34,820 bases of DNA from Spirochaetales bacterium (GTDB taxonomy: Bacteria; Spirochaetota; Spirochaetia; Sphaerochaetales; Sphaerochaetaceae), in contig DUPO01000026.1 in assembly GCA_012838275.1 (NCBI GenBank), positions 1 to 34,820 on the forward strand, written 5' to 3'. Shown here piece after piece: positions 1 through 7,406 of the stretch (the stretch's first letter is position 1; the number at the start of each line of letters is the position of its first letter). Both the position numbers and the translations under genes were made by a program. The notes under the pieces were generated by a model. That model saw only the letters and a program-made list of their open reading frames with translations. It was not told the DNA's origin and made no database searches.

Positions 1-225
1 GTGAGGATGGGAACCTTCTTTTTATACCCCCTCCTCCGATAGAAGATCACCTTACATGCAACCGGAAAGATCAAGGCGGCAGGGTTGAAAATCGGCGTAT
101 CTCCCTTTAGGGTGATACGCCGAAATGTCATGAAAAAGAGAATGTTCGAAAATCAGGGAGGGAAAGGTCTCTCCCCATGCATTAGTATCCTCCCTTCAAA
201 AGAGGATCGGCTTTGCGCCACTGCC
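1..225. other. Gene-free left edge with one minus-strand hairpin
   Basis: I find no convincing gene here. The only clear structure is the hairpin at 94-121, annotated separately as the probable end of the minus-strand ABC operon. A 79-codon plus-strand reading frame covering 85-324 has no ribosome binding site, overlaps that hairpin and has no recognisable composition, so it is not called. A gene that starts or ends beyond the left edge could contribute a few codons at 1-80, but this cannot be judged. Confidence 0.5.
94..121 (-). terminator. Probable intrinsic terminator of the YtrA-type ABC operon
   Basis: On the minus strand, GGCGTATC pairs with GATACGCC. An inner CCC/GGG pair and a TAAA loop continue the stem after one A/A mismatch. 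The stem is followed by GATTTTC, a short T-run. It lies about 105 bases beyond the stop of the last small gene of the operon, in the right orientation for an intrinsic terminator. The T-run is only four bases long, so termination may be incomplete. Confidence 0.6.
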
Positions 226-414
226 CTACTTAGTGAAGGTTACCCCTGGAACTACCGTAAGTACAGAGTAGGAGACACTCCTGTTGCGGTTTGTTCGTAC
301 CATGTTTTTATCCAGCATGACTGAGCCGAAAATGATACTTGCGAGCAGGTACACCACCAGGAATATACTTCCGATGAGTAGCATGCGATTACTTTTTTTA
401 TGATTGGACTTCAT
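226..414 (-). CDS. Small single-pass membrane protein at the end of the ABC operon
   Basis: This is a 62-residue protein of unknown function. Residues 1-11 are polar and basic. Residues 12-33 form one strongly hydrophobic segment, and a short polar tail follows. The ATG at 414 overlaps the end of the GntR-type regulator gene by 17 bases and has an AAGGAG sequence 10 bases upstream, so it is plausibly translated and coupled to that gene. As the last gene of an ABC-exporter operon it may be an accessory subunit or a sensor, but this comes from position only. It could also be the remnant of a longer membrane protein, because the last 20 residues look unstructured. I recognise no family. Confidence 0.5.
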   Translation of the reverse strand: MKSNHKKSNRMLLIGSIFLVVYLLASIIFGSVMLDKNMVRTNRNRSVSYSVLTVVPGVTFTK

Positions 415-784
415 GATAGTTGTGCTCCTTCTTAAATAGGAGGAAATAGGTTTCTATCTCCTCGAGACTGATCTCCAGGGTCCTCATCGATTCGAAAAGA
501 TTCGGCAGTTCACTTTTGATGAAGTGGTTCCGTTTTTTCTTGAGGACCAGGGACTTGGCGCCCTTGGCGGTAAAGTATCCGATTCCCCGTTGGTTTTCCA
601 GAATACCTTCTTCCTGTAGCATAGAGTACGTCCTGATGACCGTGTTTGGATTTACCTCCAACTGCATCGCCATGTCGCGGACTGAGGGAATACGCTCCTC
701 CTCTATCCACACGGATCCGATGATGAGTTCCTGGACATATTGGGCTATTTGCAAATATATGGGTGAACGGTTATTAAACTGCAT
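398..784 (-). CDS. GntR/YtrA-family transcriptional repressor
   Basis: This is a 128-residue regulator with an N-terminal winged helix of the GntR type (about residues 1-75). It carries the typical RIPSVRDMA and NPNTVIRTY segments and the wing sequence ILENQRGIGYF. The short C-terminal helical tail, with no large effector domain, defines the YtrA subfamily, whose members usually repress the ABC-transporter operon that encodes them. The reading frame is open upstream to a TTG at 805. The ATG at 784 is preferred because GGAGG lies 12 bases upstream and the protein begins as the family does (MQFNNRSPIYLQ). It overlaps the permease stop by 11 bases. The likely target is the near-palindrome at 2484-2503 in front of the operon. 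Confidence 0.9.
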   Translation of the reverse strand: MQFNNRSPIYLQIAQYVQELIIGSVWIEEERIPSVRDMAMQLEVNPNTVIRTYSMLQEEGILENQRGIGYFTAKGAKSLVLKKKRNHFIKSELPNLFESMRTLEISLEEIETYFLLFKKEHNYHEVQS

Positions 785-1562
785 CTGTAGCTTGGACCTC
801 CTCAACCCTAAAGAAAGCTGTAACCCAACAGAACAGGGGAAGCACTACAAAATAGAGGACCTTGGAGAAAACCCTGAATGCCCCTGCAGCACCTCTGGCT
901 GGTTGGAACAGCAACGAGTCGAACGAGAATATCACGTCGAACGTCCTAAGTGACGAGCCGTACTTGATGGAGAAGACGATCTTCACAAACAGCAGGCCGA
1001 GTACGCCCAGGGCAATGCCTATCACTCCTAATGAAAGGACCGTCTTGAAGAAGTGTCCCTTGTGGAAATAGGTCGATCCCAGAAGGAATATTGAGTGCCA
1101 GACCCAATAAAGTGCCAACTGTGATGCCATCGCCCTTGTAAAAGGATTGAACAGGGTGACCGGATTGCCAAAGAAAAGCAACTGTATAGGTTCGGTGATC
1201 ACAGATGAGAGGAAAAACACCGCTATGAGGGCAACCGGGTAGACAAAGGCTGTAAGAACCCCTTTAGCAAGGAATTTTTCCAATGAGGTAGCCGGAAGCA
1301 TCAGCCACTCCTGCTGTCCATTCTTGCTGAACATGTCCTCTGCAAATGCCATGCTGGTTATGATCAGCCCTCCGAAGAAGAGAAAATTAGGAAAAAGCCC
1401 TGCATACACAGCTGAAGAGTACCCGGAATAGGAGTATTGGGTAACAAAGGACTGAATGGTCTCAAATACGAATAATATCAGAAACAGGGTTGCAGCATAT
1501 ATGCTAAGGTCACGCTTGCTCGTCTGCACCTCACGGTTTATCAATAAGCCAAATCTATTCAT
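774..1562 (-). CDS. ABC-2-type transporter permease
   Basis: This is a 262-residue integral membrane protein with about six hydrophobic segments, starting at residues 20-40 after a short cytoplasmic N terminus. It is the membrane partner of the ATPase encoded just upstream. No specific substrate signature was recognised; YtrA-linked exporters of this architecture often respond to cell-envelope stress or antimicrobial peptides (family knowledge, not shown here). The ATG at 1562 is chosen over the in-frame start at 1583 because GGAGG lies seven bases upstream and ATGA overlaps the ATPase stop. Its own stop lies inside the regulator gene, so ATPase, permease and regulator form one translationally coupled unit. 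Confidence 0.85.
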   Translation of the reverse strand: MNRFGLLINREVQTSKRDLSIYAATLFLILFVFETIQSFVTQYSYSGYSSAVYAGLFPNFLFFGGLIITSMAFAEDMFSKNGQQEWLMLPATSLEKFLAKGVLTAFVYPVALIAVFFLSSVITEPIQLLFFGNPVTLFNPFTRAMASQLALYWVWHSIFLLGSTYFHKGHFFKTVLSLGVIGIALGVLGLLFVKIVFSIKYGSSLRTFDVIFSFDSLLFQPARGAAGAFRVFSKVLYFVVLPLFCWVTAFFRVEEVQATDAV

Positions 1563-2464
1563 TTCACGCCTCCTTGCATACATGCGGGGTTCTCAACCAC
1601 CACGTTGAAGAGGGTCTCCAGGTCCAAAGGCTGTCCCTTGCCCCCCTCTTTCTCATCCCTCTCCTTAAGGACCATCCAGCCTCCAAGGACTTTCTCCTTG
1701 TAGGCCACCTCCTCACCCTTATCCGGTTCGGTAGTGACAAGATCCATGACAAACTTGTCAGTGATCGAGTCTACCGTATCATTGAATATGACCGCCCCGT
1801 CATGCAGGATTATCAGGGGATCGATCAAATTTTCCATATCCCTGACCTGGTGGGTGGAGATGATGAAGGTCCTGTCCTCAGTCATCGCAGAGGCAACTGT
1901 CTGGCGGAACTGCCTTTTGGAGGGGATGTCCAAGCCGTTGGTAGGCTCATCAAGGATGAGCAGTGATGTGTTTGAAGCAAGGCCGAAGGCAAGCAACAGC
2001 TTTTTCTTCTGTCCCAAGGACATTTCATTGAGATTCTGCTGCATATCAAGGTCAAAGTCCCTACAGAACTGCTCAAACATCGCATGGTCGAATCTAGGAT
2101 AGAACCCAGAACGCATCTTCAGGTATTCCGATGCCTTCATCTTGGGGAGGGGAAACTCCTCAGGAAGATAGAAAATCTCACCCAGCATCGCAGGCTTGCG
2201 CCCTATGGGATCAAATCCCAAGACCGATGTATACCCTTCATTGGGGAACAGCTGACCGCAGAGCAACTTCAATAAGGTTGTCTTCCCCGATCCGTTCTTG
2301 CCCAGCAACCCGTAGATATTTCCTTTTTTAATTCTCAGATTCAAATGGGAGAACAGCTGGTTCTTTCCGTAGGAGAATCCGATGTCCTGCATGAGAATCA
2401 CTTCACCACTCGACGAAACAACCTCTTTCGACCTTGTTTGTCCGCTTTCTATCTCGTTGGCCAT
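1559..2464 (-). CDS. ABC transporter ATP-binding protein
   Basis: This is a 301-residue ATPase of the kind that drives ABC-2 exporters. The Walker A motif is GKNGSGKTT at about residues 55-63. The signature is MSLGQKKK at 148-155, a divergent form of LSGGQ. Walker B with the catalytic glutamate is LLILDEP at about 168-174, and the switch histidine is in ISTHQ near 205. The start is supported by GGAGG five bases before the ATG. It is the first gene of the operon and lies directly behind the predicted promoter/operator at 2484-2528. The roughly 80 residues after the nucleotide-binding domain are typical of single-domain exporter ATPases and have no further motif. Confidence 0.93.
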   Translation of the reverse strand: MANEIESGQTRSKEVVSSSGEVILMQDIGFSYGKNQLFSHLNLRIKKGNIYGLLGKNGSGKTTLLKLLCGQLFPNEGYTSVLGFDPIGRKPAMLGEIFYLPEEFPLPKMKASEYLKMRSGFYPRFDHAMFEQFCRDFDLDMQQNLNEMSLGQKKKLLLAFGLASNTSLLILDEPTNGLDIPSKRQFRQTVASAMTEDRTFIISTHQVRDMENLIDPLIILHDGAVIFNDTVDSITDKFVMDLVTTEPDKGEEVAYKEKVLGGWMVLKERDEKEGGKGQPLDLETLFNVVVENPACMQGGVK

Positions 2465-2483
2465 ATATGCCTCCTTGGTTACA

Positions 2484-2503
2484 TTAGTGAACTAGGTAAC
2501 TAA
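2484..2503. promoter_or_regulatory. Operator-like near-palindrome, probable YtrA/GntR site
   Basis: The 20 bases from 2484 to 2503 match their own reverse complement at 16 positions, with outer arms TTAGT and ACTAA. The element covers the -10 box and the start region of the promoter in front of the ABC operon. This is the usual arrangement for autorepression by a YtrA-type regulator such as the one encoded at 398-784. Binding is inferred from symmetry, position and family habit. Confidence 0.6.
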
Positions 2504-2528
2504 TACACTAATATTGAATGTTTGTCCA
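2500..2528 (-). promoter_or_regulatory. Sigma-70-like promoter of the ABC operon
   Basis: Read on the minus strand, a -35 box TGGACA (2523-2528) is followed by a 17-base spacer and a -10 box TATTAG (2500-2505), 35 bases before the ATPase start. The -35 matches consensus at five of six positions and the -10 at four of six. The adjoining palindrome at 2484-2503 overlaps the -10 box. Confidence 0.55.
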
Positions 2529-2720
2529 CCCTTTCACCCATACTATTCTTATAAGTTCGCATATTTCTTTTATCAAAAATCATGTTGCTTACTGCTAGTA
2601 CAAAAGCCATATTTGCTGGTAGTATCCTTTCTCGCATATGGACGGTTCGTTTATACGCAACAGCACATCCCAAGAGCCTTGGTTGTTGGGAAAACTTAAT
2701 ACAAAAGGGCCAAATACTAC

Positions 2721-2739
2721 AATTTTTGGTACAAAAATT
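2721..2739. promoter_or_regulatory. Perfect AT-rich inverted repeat before the aminotransferase gene
   Basis: AATTTTTG (2721-2728) and CAAAAATT (2732-2739) are perfect 8-base inverted arms around GTA, 30 bases before the aminotransferase start. It is not followed by a T-run, so it does not resemble a terminator. An operator or a 5' mRNA hairpin for the diaminopropane genes is possible. I saw no convincing -35/-10 pair in 2529-2768, which otherwise holds only non-coding sequence. Confidence 0.4.
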
Positions 2740-2768
2740 TACCATGGACTAGAAAGGGCAAAAAGGTG

Positions 2769-4127
2769 ATGAACAAGAACCTGCAGCTACAAGACAACAA
2801 GACCTATCTTGAACGTCAGAACAAGACCGAATCAAATGCACGAAGCTATCCCAGAAAATTCCCCATAGCCATCAAGAAGGCAAAAGGTTCCTGGATTGAA
2901 GATGTGGAGGGAAATTCCTACCTGGACTTTCTCTGCGGGGCTGGGACGTTGGCCCTCGGGCACAATGATGATGAAGTCAACCAGGCGATGATTGACCTCA
3001 TAACATCCGGAGCGCCCCTTCATACCCTGGACCTTACAACACCCATAAAAGACCGGTTCGTCGGGACCTTGTTCTCATTATTACCCCAAGAGCTTCAGGA
3101 AAATGGTAAGATACAGTTCTGCAGCCCTTCAGGAACAGATGCGGTCGATGCAGCGATCAAGCTGTGCAAGACTGCTACCGGCAGGACGTCAGTCATCGCC
3201 TTCGGCGGAGGCTACCATGGGATGGGCCACGGAGCTTTAGCACTTACTGGCAACCTCCACGCAAAAAACAGGATTAACGGCCTCATGAGTGATGTGCACT
3301 TCATGCCATACCCCTACTCCTACCGCTGCCCGTTCGGACTCGGAGGGGATCGAGGTATCGACGCTGCCTGTGCGTACTTTGAAAAGACCCTCAAGGATCC
3401 TGAGAGCGGCATTACCAAGCCCGCAGCAGTCATCCTCGAACCGATACAAGGAGAAGGCGGGGTGATCCCGGCCCCTGTGAAGTTTCTCCAGACAGTAAGG
3501 CGTGTAACCAAGGAACTGGGCATTCCTATGATAGTCGATGAGATCCAGTGCGGTATCGGTCGCTCGGGGAAATTCTTTGCCTTCGAATATGCATCCATCA
3601 CACCTGATGTCATCCTTGCTTCCAAGGCTATCGGAGGAAGTCAGCCGATGAGTGTGGTCATCTATCACAAGGATCTTGACCTGTGGGAGTCCGGAGCGCA
3701 TGCCGGGACTTTTCGCGGCAACCAGCTTGCCATGACTGCAGGGACTGTAGTGATGGAGCGTGTGAGTGACAGCTCTTTCCTTGAGGAAGTGAATGCCAAA
3801 GGCTCCTTCATAGAGCAGCGGCTGCTCAAGATGAAAGGTTCCTGTCCCATCATAGGGGACATTCGTGCGAGAGGCCTTATGATCGGCATTGAGTTCGTCG
3901 ATCCCAATGGTGAGAAAGACATGCTCGGATCGCTCCCTCCAAGCGGCACCATCGCTGCCAAGATCCAGAAAGAGTGCTTCGAGCACCGCCTTATAATGGA
4001 GAAGGGAGGCCGCTACGGATCGGTGATGCGTTGTCTGTGTGCCCTGAATGTCTCCTATGAAGATATTGAGAAGATGCTTGTGATTTTGGAACAGGCTATA
4101 CGAAAGGTGGCCGGTGATGAAACCTGA
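2769..4127 (+). CDS. dat: Diaminobutyrate-2-oxoglutarate aminotransferase
   Basis: This is a class-III, PLP-dependent aminotransferase of the EctB/Dat group, 452 residues long. It interconverts L-aspartate 4-semialdehyde plus glutamate with L-2,4-diaminobutyrate plus 2-oxoglutarate in the cytoplasm. Visible marks are the glycine-rich GGGYHGMGHGAL around residues 147-158, the PLP-nitrogen-binding aspartate in VDEIQCGIGRSG near 257, and the Schiff-base lysine in ILASKAIGG near 286. The ATG at 2769 is used rather than the GTG one codon earlier; AAAGG-type sequences precede both. Its last 11 bases overlap the decarboxylase gene that follows. No ectA or ectC is nearby, so 1,3-diaminopropane rather than ectoine is the expected route. 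Confidence 0.9.
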   Translation: MNKNLQLQDNKTYLERQNKTESNARSYPRKFPIAIKKAKGSWIEDVEGNSYLDFLCGAGTLALGHNDDEVNQAMIDLITSGAPLHTLDLTTPIKDRFVGTLFSLLPQELQENGKIQFCSPSGTDAVDAAIKLCKTATGRTSVIAFGGGYHGMGHGALALTGNLHAKNRINGLMSDVHFMPYPYSYRCPFGLGGDRGIDAACAYFEKTLKDPESGITKPAAVILEPIQGEGGVIPAPVKFLQTVRRVTKELGIPMIVDEIQCGIGRSGKFFAFEYASITPDVILASKAIGGSQPMSVVIYHKDLDLWESGAHAGTFRGNQLAMTAGTVVMERVSDSSFLEEVNAKGSFIEQRLLKMKGSCPIIGDIRARGLMIGIEFVDPNGEKDMLGSLPPSGTIAAKIQKECFEHRLIMEKGGRYGSVMRCLCALNVSYEDIEKMLVILEQAIRKVAGDET

Positions 4128-5577
4128 TACCGAGTTGCTGTACTTTCTGAACAATGAAGAGAGGACTAAAGAAGCTTACAGGAAGATGGTCACAGAGACA
4201 GTCCAAGCTATCCTTGACTCTCTCTCCGATGACAAGGCATATGCAGGACAGAGCCCCCAGGGTCTTCAGGATATCATTGGCCGCCCAACTCTTCTGCCAG
4301 AGCGAGGCCTTGGATTTCCCAAAGTCCTCGAAGAGGTGAGAAGGACAATACTTCCCAACTTCTTGAGGACCTCATCCACCGACTATCTGGCCCATCTGCA
4401 TAGCCCTGCCCTTCTTGAGAGCATCTGCAGTGAGCTGATACTCTCAACCTTCAACCAGTCGATGGACTCCTGGGACCAGGGGCCTATCGCTACTGAAATA
4501 GAGCTCCAGGTCACTAAAGAGTTGTGTAAGCTCTACGGATACCCTGAGGGCAGTGACGGCATCTTCACTTCAGGCGGCAGCCAATCCAATCTCAGTGCCC
4601 TCATGCTTGCCCGGGACTGGTTCTGCACAACACTCCTAAACCATGATGTGAAGAAGCTCGGACTGCCCCCCTCCTATGCCAAGCTCCGTCTCTATACCTC
4701 GGAGGTATCGCACTTCTCCATGGAGAAGAGCGCCCACCTCCTGGGCCTCGGATATGACGCCGTACGCAAGGTTCCCGTCGACAAGCTTTGCAGGATGGAC
4801 AGCCGAGCCCTTGAGAGCCTCATTCTCTCTGATAAGGAAGCGGGTCTTATCCCCTTCTGTGTGGTAGCCACTTTGGGCACCACCGACTATGGCAGTATTG
4901 ATAGTGTGGATGAGCTGGGTGCCATCACGAGGAGGCACAATCTCTGGCTCCATGCCGATGCCGCCTATGGCAGCGGGGTGAAGCTCTCCGATCAATATGC
5001 CCACCGTCTCGGCCCGATAGAGGTATGCGACTCCATAACAGTCGATTTTCACAAGATGTTCCTGCTACCTATCAGTTGTGGTGCCTTCCTGGTGAAGGAC
5101 GGGAAGAGTCTGGAGGCTTTTTCCCTCCATGCGGACTACCTTAATCGAGAAGAGGATGAGGAGGACGGATATTCCAACCTGGTAGGGAAATCGATGCAGA
5201 CTACAAGGCGTTTCGACGCACTGAAGGTCTGGATGGCATTCCTCACCCGTGGAAAGGATGGGTATTCGAACATCATCGACACTTGCATTGGGAATGCGGC
5301 CTACCTGTATGAGAGGGTATCGGAAAATCCTGTTTTTGAGGTTGCCATCAGACCCGAGATAAGCTCAGTGGTATTCAGGTTGCGGAAAAGTGACGGGACA
5401 AACAAGAAAGTTCGCCGTCTCCTGCTACATACACATGGAGTGGTGATAGGACAGACAGTCTATGCCAACAGGACATTCTTGAAGTTCACCCTGCTCAACC
5501 CCCTGCTGGACCATGAAAAGCTCGATGAACTGTTGCTTCTCATTGAACAGTTGGGTAAAGAGGCTGAGAAGGAGTAA
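4117..5577 (+). CDS. ddc: L-2,4-diaminobutyrate decarboxylase
   Basis: This is a group-II PLP-dependent decarboxylase of 486 residues that would convert L-2,4-diaminobutyrate to 1,3-diaminopropane and CO2. The fold marks are TSGGSQSNLSAL near residues 152-163, the ring-stacking histidine in SEVSHFSMEK near 199, the cofactor aspartate in HADAAYGSG near 281, and the PLP lysine in DFHKMFL near 313. AAAGGTGG sits six bases before the ATG at 4117. The gene overlaps the aminotransferase by 11 bases, so the two enzymes are probably made together. The substrate is assigned mainly from this pairing; alone, the sequence could belong to a related glutamate- or aromatic-type decarboxylase. No carboxynorspermidine genes follow. 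Confidence 0.88.
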   Translation: MKPDTELLYFLNNEERTKEAYRKMVTETVQAILDSLSDDKAYAGQSPQGLQDIIGRPTLLPERGLGFPKVLEEVRRTILPNFLRTSSTDYLAHLHSPALLESICSELILSTFNQSMDSWDQGPIATEIELQVTKELCKLYGYPEGSDGIFTSGGSQSNLSALMLARDWFCTTLLNHDVKKLGLPPSYAKLRLYTSEVSHFSMEKSAHLLGLGYDAVRKVPVDKLCRMDSRALESLILSDKEAGLIPFCVVATLGTTDYGSIDSVDELGAITRRHNLWLHADAAYGSGVKLSDQYAHRLGPIEVCDSITVDFHKMFLLPISCGAFLVKDGKSLEAFSLHADYLNREEDEEDGYSNLVGKSMQTTRRFDALKVWMAFLTRGKDGYSNIIDTCIGNAAYLYERVSENPVFEVAIRPEISSVVFRLRKSDGTNKKVRRLLLHTHGVVIGQTVYANRTFLKFTLLNPLLDHEKLDELLLLIEQLGKEAEKE

Positions 5578-5607
5578 CCTCAGCGCAGATAGATAATGTA
5601 ATTGAGC

Positions 5608-5640
5608 AACAGCCCCCTAGAGTACGGGAGGCTGTTTTGC
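5608..5640 (+). terminator. Intrinsic terminator after the diaminopropane genes
   Basis: AACAGCC (5608-5614) pairs with GGCTGTT (5630-5636), with extra C/G pairs inside the loop, and TTGC follows. It lies 31 bases after the decarboxylase stop. The right half overlaps the last codons of the convergent YczE-like gene (stop at 5617), so the two genes share this sequence. The T-run is short. Confidence 0.6.
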
Positions 5641-6288
5641 TGTTTTGACCTTGCTGAAGTTCCTGAAGGTATCCATAAAGTTTTCATGCACAACCGTAGT
5701 GGGATCAAAGCGGAACAACTTGAAGGTTATCTGCACACAAAAGCCGATGAGTACGGCGGCAAGGATGGTGCCGATCCCAAAAGATCCTCCCAGTAGGGCC
5801 CCGATGACGACTACCAGGATCTCAAGGCCGCTACGGCAGGTTCCGACCGATAGTCTGGTCTTGCGGGTCAGCACCACCATAAGGCTGTCGCGCGGTCCGG
5901 CGCCAAAGCCGGAAGAGATATAGTACACGGTAGCCACCGATATGACAAACAACCCTACCACCATCTGCAACACACCAAGATAGAAATTGGAGAGTGTGGG
6001 AAAGAGATCCAAGCCAAGAAGGAGGTTCATGAACAGGCCTATGAAAACCATATTGCATAAGGTACCCAATCCCAACTTCTCTCCTGCAAGCAGGGATATG
6101 ACACAAAGGACCAGCCCTACAAGGATGGAGACAGTACCGATCTGAATACCAAAAACAGTGGAAAGGCCTGCATGAAAGACTTCCCAGGAAGCATAGCCGA
6201 TATTGGCTTTCATGGTGAGTACAATTCCTACTGCATACAGAAACAAACCTAGAAATAGGCGGATAAACCTGGTTACAAACTTATTCAT
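5617..6288 (-). CDS. YczE/YyaS/YitT-like integral membrane protein
   Basis: This is a 223-residue membrane protein with about five hydrophobic helices and the family's short conserved stretches: GIVLTMKANIGYASWEV at about 20-36 and SGFGAGPRDSLMV near 126-138. YczE-like proteins are widespread; the molecular function is unsettled, though some members are linked to lipopeptide production or transport. The start ATG at 6288 has a weak AGAGG nine bases upstream. It is a single gene between convergent and divergent neighbours, with no operon partner to suggest a substrate. The C-terminal 30 residues are polar and probably cytoplasmic. Confidence 0.8.
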   Translation of the reverse strand: MNKFVTRFIRLFLGLFLYAVGIVLTMKANIGYASWEVFHAGLSTVFGIQIGTVSILVGLVLCVISLLAGEKLGLGTLCNMVFIGLFMNLLLGLDLFPTLSNFYLGVLQMVVGLFVISVATVYYISSGFGAGPRDSLMVVLTRKTRLSVGTCRSGLEILVVVIGALLGGSFGIGTILAAVLIGFCVQITFKLFRFDPTTVVHENFMDTFRNFSKVKTAKQPPVL

Positions 6289-6388
6289 CTGGGAGGGACC
6301 TCTTTGAGTAGCACCTTATCGGGATTTCAAAGGATAATCCAGCCCTTGCATATATCTATGATAGAATATCAAAGCAGGGAGGAAACCA

Positions 6389-7339
6389 ATGCCATTTTTA
6401 CTCTTCCATGGAGATATTACCCAGTTGCAGACAGATGCCATAGTCAACGCTGCGAACAGGAATTTGAAACGCGGGGGTGGTGTCTGCGGTGCCATTTTCA
6501 AAGCCGCAGGGGAAAAAGCCATGCAACAGGCATGCGATAGCCTCGCTCCCATACAGACGGGACAGGCAGTCACCACCCCAGCCTTCAACCTTCCCAGCAA
6601 ATACGTCATTCACGCCGCCGGCCCAGTCTGGGAAGGGGGTATGAAAGACGAGGAAGCTCTTCTTGCAAGCTCTTATAGGAGTGCCCTGGAACTTGCATGC
6701 AGCAAAGGCTTGCGATCCATCGCCTTCCCTCTCCTATCAGCAGGAGTTTACGGCTACCCAAAAAAGCAGGCATACCGAATAGCCGTCTCCTCCATACTCT
6801 CGTTTCTCGAGAATCACGATCTTATGGTATATCTGGTCCTGTTTGAAGAGGTGTTTTTCCAGGACAACTGGCTGCGCAAGCTGAACCTTCGCCAACAACA
6901 ACCAAATGTTTTCCCCTATGCAGCAAGCTTTCAACAGGAGTGCATATCAGAATTTTGCTTCAGGGCGGCAGAGCCCTTGGCAGATGTCACTGCAGAACTT
7001 GATGAATCATTCTCCCAAACCCTCATGAGAATCATCAGGGAGAGGGACCTCAATGAGGTTACAGTCTATAAAGCGGCTAACTTGGACCGAAAGCATTTCT
7101 CAAAGATCAGGAGCAATGAAGGGTATCAGCCAAGCAAGAGGACAGCCATATCCCTAGCCTTATCGCTCAAGCTTGATAGGGAAGAGACAAACAATCTTCT
7201 CAAGAGAGCTGGGTACTGCTTAAGCCACAGCTACCTTTCCGATATCATAATCGAGCATTTCATCATAAGCCACCAGTATGATATCCATATGATCAACGAA
7301 GCGTTGTACTCGCATGGCCAACCCCTTCTCGGATCCTGA
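6389..7339 (+). CDS. Macro-domain protein with C-terminal helical/HTH-like module
   Basis: This is a 316-residue, two-part protein. Residues 1-155 are a macro domain of the ADP-ribose-binding type, with GDITQLQTDAIVNAAN at 8-23, the glycine-rich GGGVCGAIFKAAG at 29-41, and PLLSAGVYGYP at 114-124. Such domains bind or hydrolyse ADP-ribose derivatives on proteins or nucleic acids, or remove O-acetyl-ADP-ribose. Residues 205-315 form a helical module resembling a helix-turn-helix (VYKAANLDRKHFSKIRS...PSKRTAISLAL). I recall a similar C-terminal module in macro-domain and other signalling proteins of Firmicutes. GGGAGG precedes the ATG at 6389. A VWA gene follows 67 bases downstream in the same direction. 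ADP-ribose recognition with nucleic-acid or protein binding is inferred. Confidence 0.88.
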   Translation: MPFLLFHGDITQLQTDAIVNAANRNLKRGGGVCGAIFKAAGEKAMQQACDSLAPIQTGQAVTTPAFNLPSKYVIHAAGPVWEGGMKDEEALLASSYRSALELACSKGLRSIAFPLLSAGVYGYPKKQAYRIAVSSILSFLENHDLMVYLVLFEEVFFQDNWLRKLNLRQQQPNVFPYAASFQQECISEFCFRAAEPLADVTAELDESFSQTLMRIIRERDLNEVTVYKAANLDRKHFSKIRSNEGYQPSKRTAISLALSLKLDREETNNLLKRAGYCLSHSYLSDIIIEHFIISHQYDIHMINEALYSHGQPLLGS

Positions 7340-7373
7340 CAATGTCGCTTTCCAAGTGACCCCTCCCCTTCAC

Positions 7374-7404
7374 TTTCCCCCTATATTCAACATATAGGGG
7401 GAAG
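7374..7404 (+). promoter_or_regulatory. Perfect hairpin holding the VWA ribosome binding site
   Basis: Bases 7375-7386 are perfectly complementary to 7392-7403 (12 pairs), with a five-base loop TCAAC. T7374 and G7404 can extend it by a wobble pair. The right arm contains AGGGGGAA, the only Shine-Dalgarno-like sequence before the ATG at 7407. The hairpin ends three bases before that start codon. If it folds in the mRNA, the ribosome binding site is buried. No T-run follows, so it does not look like a terminator for the macro-domain gene. Confidence 0.7.
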
Positions 7405-7406
7405 AA

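Noticed and set aside
2500-2745. 81-codon minus-strand frame upstream of the ABC operon
   Set aside because: It covers the operon's promoter and the AT-rich palindrome, and the protein has no plausible composition or start.
3237-4154. 305-codon minus-strand frame inside the aminotransferase gene
   Set aside because: It is a shadow of a well-supported PLP enzyme gene. It has no recognisable protein character and no ribosome binding site.
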